From: Candidatus Eisenbergiella intestinipullorum
GTDB taxonomy: Bacteria; Bacillota; Clostridia; Lachnospirales; Lachnospiraceae
DNA length: 64,000 nt
Direction of reading: 5' to 3'
Assembly (NCBI GenBank): GCA_019119815.1
Contig: DWWH01000022.1
Location: 62,001-126,000, forward strand
Part shown: positions 12,482 through 20,036 of the stretch, in pieces
Layout of the letters: every line of letters begins with the position of its first letter
How positions within the stretch are numbered: the stretch's first letter is position 1
Made by a program: the position numbers and the translations under genes
Notes under the pieces: model-generated
The model's input: the letters and a program-made list of their open reading frames with translations, nothing else
What the model was told of the DNA's origin: nothing
Database searches by the model: none

Positions 12482-13420
12482 ATGGCGAGATATTGTTTTG
12501 GGGTAGACGTGGGCGGAACCACGGTCAAGATGGGATTTTTTGACGACGAGGGAAATCTCCTGGAAAAATGGGAGATCCCTACGAGAACAGAGGACCATGG
12601 AAAGCATATCCTGCCTGATGTGGCGGAAAGCATCCGGAATAAAATGAAGGAGCGTGAGGTTTCCCGTGAGGACATCGCGGGCGTGGGCATCGGCGCGCCC
12701 GGACCGATTGATGCAAAGGGAACCGTTTATGTGGCGGTAAACCTGGGCTGGGGGACCTTCAGCCTGAAGAATGAGCTGCAGAGCCTTCTGAACCTTCCCG
12801 TGGAAGCGGGAAACGACGCTAATGTGGCGGCCCTCGGCGAGATGTGGAAGGGCGGCGGACAGGGCTATTCCAATGTGGTCGCAGTGACGCTGGGAACCGG
12901 TGTGGGCGGCGGCATCATCGTGGACGGGAAGATCCTTTCCGGAGCCACGGGCGCAGGCGGGGAAATCGGCCATATCCATGTGATGGACGGCGAGGAAGAA
13001 CGCTGCAACTGCGGTAACTTCGGCTGTCTGGAGCAGTACACCTCCGCGACGGGCATCGTGCGTCTGGCAAAGCGCAGACTGGCTGAGGACGACAAGCCCA
13101 GCGTGCTGAGAGAAAGCGGAAAGATTTCAGCCAAGACCGTGTTTGACGCAGTGAAGAGCGGGGACGAGCTGGCGATGGAGGTCGCAGAGCGCTTCGGTCA
13201 GATCCTGGGCAGGACTCTGGCCGGCATTGCAGCTGTAGTGAATCCGGAGATTTTCGTCATCGGCGGAGGCGTATCCAAGGCGGGCCCGGTCCTTCTGGAC
13301 TACATTCAGAAGTACTATACACCGAATGCCTTTTCCGGAAGCAGAGGCGCTCTGTTCTCTCTGGCGACGCTGGGAAACGATGCCGGCATCTACGGAGCTG
13401 CGCGGATGGTGCTGGATTAA
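12482..13420 (+). CDS. glk: ROK-family glucokinase
   Basis: The 312-residue protein is a ROK sugar kinase, most likely glucokinase feeding glycolysis. It shows the N-terminal phosphate loop (GVDVGGTTVK), the catalytic-type segment with GNDANVAALGE, and the ROK zinc motif CNCGNFGCLEQ. No DNA-binding domain is attached, so it is an enzyme, not a ROK repressor. GGAGG precedes the ATG at 12482; longer frames run back into hprK. It lies 61 nt after hprK and fits the carbon-control theme of the cluster. Confidence 0.92.
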   Translation: MARYCFGVDVGGTTVKMGFFDDEGNLLEKWEIPTRTEDHGKHILPDVAESIRNKMKEREVSREDIAGVGIGAPGPIDAKGTVYVAVNLGWGTFSLKNELQSLLNLPVEAGNDANVAALGEMWKGGGQGYSNVVAVTLGTGVGGGIIVDGKILSGATGAGGEIGHIHVMDGEEERCNCGNFGCLEQYTSATGIVRLAKRRLAEDDKPSVLRESGKISAKTVFDAVKSGDELAMEVAERFGQILGRTLAGIAAVVNPEIFVIGGGVSKAGPVLLDYIQKYYTPNAFSGSRGALFSLATLGNDAGIYGAARMVLD

Positions 13421-13471
13421 GGGCGTCAGAAGCGGCATAGAATATAAGAAAAGTCTTGAGGATGGGAAGCA

Positions 13472-14383
13472 GTGAGCAGAGCTTTATTGGAATTTCTGGC
13501 CGGCGTGGTGCCAGAGGAAAATATCAGACAGCAGGAACCGATGTCCGAGCATACCACTTTCCGCGTGGGTGGTCCCGCGGAGGTATTCGTAACGGTGGAT
13601 GACAGCGAACAGCTCGGAAAAGTGATCCGCTATCTGAATCTGACCGGGTGGCCGCATTTCCTCCTGGGGAACGGAAGCAACCTCCTGGTGGGAGACAAGG
13701 GCTACAGAGGAGTGGTGATCCGGCTGGGCCGGGGATTTGAAAATGTGAAGACGGAAGGAAACCGGCTGACCTGCGGGGCAGCCGTTTCTCTGGCAAGGGC
13801 GGCAAAGACGGCAATGGAAAACGGGCTTGCCGGTCTGGAATTCGCGTCCGGCATTCCGGGAAGCGTGGGAGGCGGTGTGCGCATGAATGCGGGCGCTTAT
13901 GGCGGTGAGCTGGGCAATCTGGTGGAATCCGTTCTGGTCATGGCGAAGGACGCAAGCCTGATGGAGCTGGACAACGAGACGATGGAGTTCGGTTACCGCA
14001 AAAGCGTTCTGAAGGACCGCCCTTATGCGGTCCTTCAGGTGACGCTGCGCCTGCAGGAGGGCGGCCGGGAGGAAATCCTTTCCAGGATGAACGAATTTGC
14101 GGCAAGAAGACGGCAGAAGCAGCCGCTGGAATATGCCAGCGCAGGGAGTACCTTCAAACGGCCGGAAGGACACTTCGCAGGAAAGCTGATCATGGACGCC
14201 GGGCTGCGCGGAATGCGGATCGGCGGGGCCAGGGTATCGGATAAGCACTGCGGCTTCATCATCAATGACGGGACGGCCACCGCGGCGGACATCGCGGAGC
14301 TGATCAGGGAGGTTTCCGAGACGGTAAAGGAAAAATTCGGCGTAAGGCTGGAGCCGGAGGTTATTTTCCTTGGAGATTTTTGA
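13472..14383 (+). CDS. murB: UDP-N-acetylenolpyruvoylglucosamine reductase
   Basis: The 303-residue flavoprotein reduces UDP-GlcNAc-enolpyruvate to UDP-MurNAc in peptidoglycan synthesis. The FAD-binding half shows HTTFRVGGPAE and LGNGSNLLV; the C-terminal half shows the type IIb family signature around YASAGSTFKRP, with the catalytic serine, and a final acidic LEPEV. It starts with GTG after a GAGGATGGGA ribosome site. It is followed at 21 nt by rapZ, as in many Clostridia. Confidence 0.96.
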   Translation: MSRALLEFLAGVVPEENIRQQEPMSEHTTFRVGGPAEVFVTVDDSEQLGKVIRYLNLTGWPHFLLGNGSNLLVGDKGYRGVVIRLGRGFENVKTEGNRLTCGAAVSLARAAKTAMENGLAGLEFASGIPGSVGGGVRMNAGAYGGELGNLVESVLVMAKDASLMELDNETMEFGYRKSVLKDRPYAVLQVTLRLQEGGREEILSRMNEFAARRRQKQPLEYASAGSTFKRPEGHFAGKLIMDAGLRGMRIGGARVSDKHCGFIINDGTATAADIAELIREVSETVKEKFGVRLEPEVIFLGDF

Positions 14384-14404
14384 GGGACAACGGAGGAACG
14401 ACGG

Positions 14405-15265
14405 GTGAGATTCGTAGTAGTGACGGGAATGAGCGGCAGCGGGAAGAGCACCGCCATGAAGCTTCTGGAGGATGCGGGCTTTTTCTGTGTGGACAATCTG
14501 CCCGTACCGCTGATCGAGAAGTTCATGGAGCTTCTGACGATGCCAAACAATGAAATATCCAAGGCGGCTCTCGGACTGGATGTGCGCGCGGAGCAGACCT
14601 TCGGGGACGCGCTCAAGATCCTGGACCGGATGAGGCAGAACGGCTTTATTTTTGAGATTCTGTTCATGGACGCCGCAGACGACGTCCTGGTGAAGCGCTA
14701 CAAGGAGACGCGCCGCATGCATCCGCTGTGCACGCCGCAGGACAACCGGATCGAGGACGGCATCCGAAAGGAAAGACAGATCCTGGCAGATATGAAAAAG
14801 CGGGCCGATTATATCATTGACACATCGAAGCTTCTGACCCGCGAGCTGAAGGAAGAAATAGACAGGATTTTTGTGCAGAACGGGGAATATAATAACCTTA
14901 TGGTCAGCATCGTGTCCTTTGGCTTCAAGCACGGTATCCCGGCGGATGCGGATCTGGTTTTTGACGTGAGGTTCCTGCCCAATCCGTTCTACATCGACGA
15001 GCTGAAGTATATGACGGGCAATGACAGGGGCGTGCAGGACTATGTCATGGGCTTCCCGGAGGCGAGAGAATTTCTGGACAAGCTGACGGACATGCTGCTT
15101 TTTCTGATTCCCAACTATATTAAGGAAGGAAAGTATCAGCTCGTGGTAGGCATCGGGTGCACCGGAGGAAAGCATCGGAGCGTCACCCTTGCAAACGAGC
15201 TGTATAAGAGGCTGAAGGATCAGGGAAGCTACGGGCTGACGATCAGCCACAGGGATGTGCGCTGA
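14405..15265 (+). CDS. rapZ: RapZ/YvcJ-type P-loop nucleotide-binding protein
   Basis: The 286-residue protein belongs to the RapZ (YvcJ) family. In enteric bacteria RapZ delivers a small RNA to RNase E in amino-sugar control; the Firmicutes role is less clear. Walker A is GMSGSGKST at residues 8-16, and the C-terminal domain carries the conserved GCTGGKHRSV segment. GTG start. In Bacillus the order is yvcJ-yvcK-yvcL-crh; here yvcK is missing between rapZ and whiA and is not elsewhere in the window. Confidence 0.93.
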   Translation: MRFVVVTGMSGSGKSTAMKLLEDAGFFCVDNLPVPLIEKFMELLTMPNNEISKAALGLDVRAEQTFGDALKILDRMRQNGFIFEILFMDAADDVLVKRYKETRRMHPLCTPQDNRIEDGIRKERQILADMKKRADYIIDTSKLLTRELKEEIDRIFVQNGEYNNLMVSIVSFGFKHGIPADADLVFDVRFLPNPFYIDELKYMTGNDRGVQDYVMGFPEAREFLDKLTDMLLFLIPNYIKEGKYQLVVGIGCTGGKHRSVTLANELYKRLKDQGSYGLTISHRDVR

Positions 15266-15316
15266 GGAGGAAGCGGACGGAGCATCATGGACGCGGAAAT
15301 TCGGAATGGGGATAAA

Positions 15317-16321
15317 ATGTCTTTTTCAGGAACGGTAAAGGAAGAGCTCTTAAAGCATGTGGCTCCGGCTCGGCATTGTCAGATTGCCGAGTTGGCGGCC
15401 ATTCTGCATTTCTGCGGTCACTATGAAGGTCTGCAGGATGAGAAAAAAGTATTTGTGCAAAATGCTGAAAAAAATGACAAAAATACAGTTAAGCTGTTCA
15501 TTCAGGCTGAAAATGAGACGGTTGTGAGAAAATGCTTTACATTGCTAAAGAAAACATTTAATATAAATACTAGCCTAAATGAGTCATTTTCAAAAAAAAC
15601 TGCGGGAAGAACGGCTTCCTGCAGCATCCTGCTGGAAGACCCGGAAGAGGTCAGACAGGTGCTTCAGGGCACAAAATTTATGGATAAAGAAGGAAGGCTT
15701 GCTGATCTGCACGGTCCGGTGAGCGCACTGCTCATCAAGAATGCGTGCTGTCAGAGGGCTTTTTTGAGAGGCGCTTTTCTGGCAGCGGGTTCCATGAGCG
15801 ATCCGGAAAAGAGCTATCATCTGGAGATCGTCTGCACGGATCCGGCGCAGGCGGAGCAGATCTGCTCCATACTTCTTCTCTTTCAGGTGGAAGCGAGAAT
15901 CGTACAGCGTAAAAAGTACCAGATTGTATATATGAAGGATGGAACGGGGATCTCGGACTTCCTGAATATCGTGGAGGCCCATGTTTCCCTGATGACATTT
16001 GAAAATTACAGGATTGTAAAGGAAATGCGCAATTCTGTGAACAGAAGGGTAAACTGTGAAACAGCAAACATCAGCAAGACGGTCAGCGCATCCACCCGCC
16101 AGGTGGATGACATTCTGTATCTGAAGCAGAAATACGGGCTGGCCAATCTCCCGGAAAATCTCAGACAGATGGCGGAGGTGCGTCTTGCAAATCCGGATGC
16201 TCCGCTGCGGGAGCTGGGGGAGTATCTGGATCCGCCCGTCGGTAAGTCGGGAGTGAATCACAGGCTTCGTAAGCTGAGCGAGCTTGCAGACAGGCTAAGA
16301 GAAGTTCCAAAAGAGCAGTAA
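15317..16321 (+). CDS. whiA: WhiA-family DNA-binding protein
   Basis: The 334-residue protein combines an N-terminal LAGLIDADG-like domain and a C-terminal helix-turn-helix (around LGEYLDPPVGKSGVNHR), the WhiA layout. Firmicutes WhiA influences cell division and chromosome segregation. The ATG at 15317 gives the usual MSFS start and follows GGGGAT; the in-frame ATG at 15287 is too far from the AGGAGG. The middle is lower in GC than its neighbours (about 15450-15600), with A-rich runs, but the frame is intact. Confidence 0.93.
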   Translation: MSFSGTVKEELLKHVAPARHCQIAELAAILHFCGHYEGLQDEKKVFVQNAEKNDKNTVKLFIQAENETVVRKCFTLLKKTFNINTSLNESFSKKTAGRTASCSILLEDPEEVRQVLQGTKFMDKEGRLADLHGPVSALLIKNACCQRAFLRGAFLAAGSMSDPEKSYHLEIVCTDPAQAEQICSILLLFQVEARIVQRKKYQIVYMKDGTGISDFLNIVEAHVSLMTFENYRIVKEMRNSVNRRVNCETANISKTVSASTRQVDDILYLKQKYGLANLPENLRQMAEVRLANPDAPLRELGEYLDPPVGKSGVNHRLRKLSELADRLREVPKEQ

Positions 16322-16334
16322 AGGAGGAGAAATT

Positions 16335-16595
16335 ATGAAAATGAAGGCAGTCAGGATTCAGTTGAGCAGCGGGCTGGAGGCAAGGCCGGTAGCGATGCTC
16401 GTGCAGGTGGCGAGCCAGCATGACAGCACCGTATATCTGGAATCCGAGGGACGGCGTGTCAATGCCAAGAGCATTATGGGAATGATGAGTCTGGGGCTGG
16501 ACACCGGAGAGATGGTGACCGTGATCGCGGACGGCCCCGATGAGGAGACGGCAGTGGAAGATATTGCAAAGTATCTGTGCAGCGGGGAAGAATAA
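16335..16595 (+). CDS. crh: Crh-like HPr protein lacking His15
   Basis: This 86-residue HPr-fold protein has glutamate at position 15 (GLEARP) where PTS HPr carries the phosphorylatable histidine. It keeps Ser46 in KSIMGMMSLG, the HprK target. It therefore cannot pass phosphate in sugar transport but can serve as a regulatory corepressor, like Bacillus Crh, which has Gln15. Its place right after whiA (13 nt) mirrors Bacillus crh, and hprK is in the same run. An AGGAGG lies before the ATG and a terminator follows. The regulatory role is inferred from residues and context. Confidence 0.9.
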   Translation: MKMKAVRIQLSSGLEARPVAMLVQVASQHDSTVYLESEGRRVNAKSIMGMMSLGLDTGEMVTVIADGPDEETAVEDIAKYLCSGEE

Positions 16596-16627
16596 CGAAT
16601 AGACGCAGGCGTTCAGATAAAGGAGAG

Positions 16628-16653
16628 AAGGAGCATGGTTCATGCTCCTTTTT
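16628..16653 (+). terminator. Rho-independent terminator after crh
   Basis: AAGGAGCATG and CATGCTCCTT form a 10-bp perfect stem with a 3-nt loop followed by TTT. It ends the hprK-to-crh run. Confidence 0.8.
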
Positions 16654-16680
16654 GTAATTGGTGAAGGGAGGCGCTCATCC

Positions 16681-17601
16681 ATGGCAAGGAAGAAAATGCT
16701 TTTTATTTACAATCCGAAGGCGGGTAAGGGCCGGATCAGGAATCATCTGAGCGATGTCATTGACATCCTGGTAAAAAGCGGAAATGAAGTAACGGTATAT
16801 CCGACCCAGTATTCGGGCGACGCGGTGCGCGCAGCCCAGGAAAAGGCCAAAAGATATGACAGCGTGGTCGCCTGCGGCGGAGACGGCACGCTGGACGAGG
16901 TGGTGACGGGGATCCTGAGAAGCGGAAAGATCGTTCCCGTGGGTTATATCCCGGCGGGGAGCACCAATGACTTTGCCAACAGCCTGGGACTTCCCAAGAA
17001 CATGCTCCAGGCGGCTTGGACCGCAGCACAGGGAAAGCTCTTTCCCTGTGACATCGGTTCCTTTAATGAGGACACCTTCATATACATAGCCGCTTTCGGT
17101 CTTTTTACGGATGTGTCCTATGAAACGAAGCAGATATACAAGAATGTGCTCGGCCATATGGCCTATCTTCTGGAAGGGATGCGCAGGCTTCCTGCCGTCC
17201 GCTCCTGCCGGATGAAGGTCTGGGCGGAAGAGATGGAGCTGGAGGGCGACTTCATTTTCGGCATGGTGACCAATTCCGTGTCCGTAGGCGGCTTTAAGCG
17301 GATCACGGGAAAATATGTGGAGCTGGACGACGGCCTGTTTGAGGTGACGCTGATCAAAAAGCCGAACAATCCGATGGAGCTGAACCAGATCCTGGCGGAT
17401 CTGGTAAACCGGAACATTGATACGGAGCAGATGTACTGTTTTAAGAGCGCATCCCTTCGGATCGAAGCGGAGGAAGAGATTCCGTGGGCACTGGACGGAG
17501 AATTCGGAGGAAAACACCGGATCGTGGAGGTGAAGAACCGGAAACAGCTGATCCGGTTCCGGATTCCGCAGAAGGAGCAGCCGCCTGAGAAATCCTCGTG
17601 A
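16681..17601 (+). CDS. Diacylglycerol/lipid kinase family protein
   Basis: The 306-residue protein has the DAGK catalytic fold: an N-terminal NPKAGKG motif, the GGDGTLDEVV active-site loop near residue 65, and a PAGSTNDFA loop near 95, all typical of the YegS/DgkB/BmrU group. It probably phosphorylates diacylglycerol or a related lipid at the membrane surface. GGGAGG precedes the ATG at 16681; an upstream in-frame ATG lies inside the crh terminator stem. No partner gene is adjacent that narrows the substrate. Confidence 0.9.
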   Translation: MARKKMLFIYNPKAGKGRIRNHLSDVIDILVKSGNEVTVYPTQYSGDAVRAAQEKAKRYDSVVACGGDGTLDEVVTGILRSGKIVPVGYIPAGSTNDFANSLGLPKNMLQAAWTAAQGKLFPCDIGSFNEDTFIYIAAFGLFTDVSYETKQIYKNVLGHMAYLLEGMRRLPAVRSCRMKVWAEEMELEGDFIFGMVTNSVSVGGFKRITGKYVELDDGLFEVTLIKKPNNPMELNQILADLVNRNIDTEQMYCFKSASLRIEAEEEIPWALDGEFGGKHRIVEVKNRKQLIRFRIPQKEQPPEKSS

Positions 17602-17642
17602 AAAGTTTAACTTTCCATATTTCCTTTTGGAGAAAGATGGGG

Positions 17643-17648
17643 TATAAT
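17643..17648 (+). promoter_or_regulatory. Probable fba -10 box
   Basis: A perfect TATAAT sits 42 nt after the lipid kinase stop in otherwise AT-rich DNA. No clear -35 is found at standard spacing. Confidence 0.5.
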
Positions 17649-17690
17649 AGCATCGGAAAAAGGTTTTGTCCCTGCATCGGTACGCCGGGC

Positions 17691-17789
17691 GGACACAACA
17701 GGGTGTCCGGACGGAGGGCTGCTGCAGCATCCGGATTTCCGGAAAAAAAGCAGAGTCCGCTCTGCTGAATTGAAAGCCGCTTATGCGGC
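17691..17789 (+). other. Structured leader of fba
   Basis: The roughly 150-nt leader holds four short perfect hairpins: GGACAC/GTGTCC (17691-17708), CCGGA/TCCGG (17731-17742), AGCAGAG/CTCTGCT with a 4-nt loop (17749-17766) and GCCGC/GCGGC with a TTAT loop (17776-17789). None is followed by a T-tract, so a stability or translation role is more likely than attenuation. I recognise no riboswitch class. Confidence 0.4.
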
Positions 17790-17804
17790 GGAACAGGAGG
17801 AACT

Positions 17805-18668
17805 ATGTTAGTATCTGCAAAAGAAATGCTCGACAAGGCGAAAGCCGGCCATTACGCAGTCGGCCAGTTCAACATCAACAACCTGGAGTGGACGAAGGCT
17901 ATCCTTCAGACGGCCCAGGAGCAGAATTCTCCCGTTATCCTCGGCGTTTCCGAGGGTGCAGGAAAGTATATGGGCGGTTATAAGACCGTTGTGGGAATGG
18001 TAAACGGAATGCTCGAAGAGCTGAACATCACCGTTCCGGTTGCTCTTCATCTGGACCACGGCGGATATGATGCCTGCTACAAGTGCATCGAAGCGGGCTT
18101 CTCTTCCATCATGTTCGACGGATCTCACTATCCGATCGAAGAAAACGTTGCAAAGACCAAAGAGCTGGTTGCTGCGGCTCATGAGAAGGGACTTTCCATT
18201 GAGGCTGAGGTTGGAGCCATCGGCGGAGAAGAGGACGGCGTAGTCGGAATGGGCGAGTGCGCAGATCCCAAGGAGTGCAAGATGGTAGCTGATCTGGGCG
18301 TTGACTTCCTGGCAGCAGGCATCGGCAACATCCACGGCAAATATCCTGCAAACTGGAAGGGACTTTCCTTCGAGACTCTGGATGCCATTCAGCAGCTCAC
18401 CGGAGATCTTCCGCTGGTTCTTCACGGCGGCACCGGAATCCCGGCTGACATGATCAAGAAGGCGATCTCCCTCGGCGTTTCCAAGATCAACGTAAATACC
18501 GAGTGCCAGCTCGCATTCGCTGCTGCTACCAGAAAGTATATCGAAGAGGGCAAGGATCAGGAAGGCAAGGGCTATGACCCTCGTAAGCTCCTGGCTCCCG
18601 GCACCCAGGCGATCAAGGATACCGTTAAGGAAAAGATGGAAATGTTCGGTTCCATCGGCAAGGCCTGA
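17805..18668 (+). CDS. fba: Class II fructose-bisphosphate aldolase
   Basis: The 287-residue zinc-dependent aldolase cleaves fructose 1,6-bisphosphate in glycolysis. Visible marks are GQFNINN at the start, the zinc ligand motif HLDHGG near residue 80, SIMFDGSH after it, and HGGTGIP near 205. Length matches the short class IIA/Gat-like group, so ketose-bisphosphate relatives such as tagatose-bisphosphate aldolase remain possible, but glycolytic Fba of Clostridia looks just like this. AGGAGG precedes the ATG. Codon use is more biased than its neighbours, as expected for a highly expressed gene. Confidence 0.93.
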   Translation: MLVSAKEMLDKAKAGHYAVGQFNINNLEWTKAILQTAQEQNSPVILGVSEGAGKYMGGYKTVVGMVNGMLEELNITVPVALHLDHGGYDACYKCIEAGFSSIMFDGSHYPIEENVAKTKELVAAAHEKGLSIEAEVGAIGGEEDGVVGMGECADPKECKMVADLGVDFLAAGIGNIHGKYPANWKGLSFETLDAIQQLTGDLPLVLHGGTGIPADMIKKAISLGVSKINVNTECQLAFAAATRKYIEEGKDQEGKGYDPRKLLAPGTQAIKDTVKEKMEMFGSIGKA

Positions 18669-18706
18669 GAAGCGGTACGCAAAGCGTGATCATAAAGGAA
18701 GACAGA

Positions 18707-18738
18707 ACCGGCGCGGCAAAAGCTGCGCCGGTTTTTTT
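18707..18738 (+). terminator. Rho-independent terminator after fba
   Basis: ACCGGCGC and GCGCCGGT pair around a short loop, followed by seven T. Confidence 0.85.
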
Positions 18739-18772
18739 ATCAGATGTGGACGGGTGACCATATTTATGAGGA

Positions 18773-18801
18773 TTGCATGGGGAAGCCGCGCCTGATAGAA
18801 T
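18773..18801 (+). promoter_or_regulatory. Promoter of the LacI-type regulator
   Basis: TTGCAT and TAGAAT are 17 nt apart and the -10 is extended by TGA. The start codon lies 30 nt downstream. Confidence 0.65.
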
Positions 18802-18830
18802 GAAGGTATCAGAAGGGACAGAAAGAGCGT

Positions 18831-19934
18831 ATGGAAAGGAAATCAGCCACGCGCCTGGACATCGCCAAAAGGGCGGGAACATCCGTTTCCGTGGTTTCCC
18901 GGGCGTTAAACAACAGCGGCTATGTAGCGAAGGAAAAAAAGGAGCGGATCCTCCGGATTGCGCAGGAGCTGAATTATGCGCCCAATCCGGTGGCCATATC
19001 CCTGCAGAAAAGGAGAACGAAGCAGATCCTTTTTTATTGCAGAAATGTGGACAATGCGTTCAATATCCAGCTCTATAAAGGAATGCTGACGGCGGCGGCA
19101 GACAGAGGATATCTGGTGCTTTTTAATGGCAAGGTCTCCTTTGAGGAGATCCGGAATACCCTGGTGGACGGCATCATCATGCAGGATCAGGGGCTGGCCG
19201 GGTACTACCTCAGCCGGTATGGGAAAAATTATCACCTTCCGGTAGTGAGCGCGGCATATGGGGAGGTGCTTGTTGAAAAAACGCCTGCAGGTATTCCGGT
19301 GGTGGAGGTGGATACCTACCGGGTAATGGAAACGGCGCTGGACTATCTGGAACGCTGCGGACACAGACGGATCGCCTTTGGAACGCCTTATCCGGCAGAA
19401 AGCATGAACGTGCGCACGGCAGCCTTCCTTTCCCGAATGCGGGAAAGGGGACTGAAGGAGGCCGGAAGCCTCGTGCTCGCCGTTTCCCGACGGGACGAAA
19501 GGCTGCGCGAGGATGCGAGGCTTCTGGCCTTTCCGGAGGAAACGGCGGAAAATCTCAATCTGGTGAATGAGGATTTCTTTGGAAAGGGAAAGCTGGCCGC
19601 CCGGCTTTTCCTGGAGAGGAAAATGGATGCCACGGCGGTGGTGGGCTTCAACGACGAGTTTTCTCTGGGGCTGATCTGCGGCTTTCAGGAACAGGGGCTG
19701 CGGGTACCTCAGGATGTTTCCGTCATGGGGATCGATGGGATCGGCGCAAGAAAATACGTTTCGCCGCTCCTTACCACGGTTTCCCTTTTCCCGGAAGAAC
19801 AGGGAGCCATGTGCGTTCAGGTGCTTCTGGATCTGATCGAAGGGAAAAAGATCCGGCACGTGACCCATACAGGCTTCCGCCTGCTGGAGGGAGAAAGCGT
19901 TCTGCCCCGCGCGTCCGCGGCGAAAACGCCGTAG
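18831..19934 (+). CDS. LacI-family transcriptional regulator
   Basis: The 367-residue regulator has the LacI helix-turn-helix at residues 6-30 (RLDIAKRAGTSVSVVSRALN), a hinge helix ending near 60, and a periplasmic-binding-protein-like effector domain to the C-terminus. A beta-galactosidase gene follows in the same direction at about 100 nt, so it most likely controls galactoside use. The ribosome site (AGAAAGAG) is modest. No clear palindromic operator was found near its own promoter or in the gap to the galactosidase gene. Confidence 0.92.
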   Translation: MERKSATRLDIAKRAGTSVSVVSRALNNSGYVAKEKKERILRIAQELNYAPNPVAISLQKRRTKQILFYCRNVDNAFNIQLYKGMLTAAADRGYLVLFNGKVSFEEIRNTLVDGIIMQDQGLAGYYLSRYGKNYHLPVVSAAYGEVLVEKTPAGIPVVEVDTYRVMETALDYLERCGHRRIAFGTPYPAESMNVRTAAFLSRMRERGLKEAGSLVLAVSRRDERLREDARLLAFPEETAENLNLVNEDFFGKGKLAARLFLERKMDATAVVGFNDEFSLGLICGFQEQGLRVPQDVSVMGIDGIGARKYVSPLLTTVSLFPEEQGAMCVQVLLDLIEGKKIRHVTHTGFRLLEGESVLPRASAAKTP

Positions 19935-20036
19935 AAGCTTCCCGCCCTCTGCGGCACTTTCGCCGTAAAGAAAGCCGCATCTGCGCCTCCTGCGGCGAAG
20001 AGAATGGTATGGAATGATTAAAAAAAGGAGAAGGTC

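Noticed and set aside
13484..15250. 588-codon minus-strand frame opposite murB and rapZ
   Set aside because: Spans two conserved genes on the other strand; product is not protein-like.
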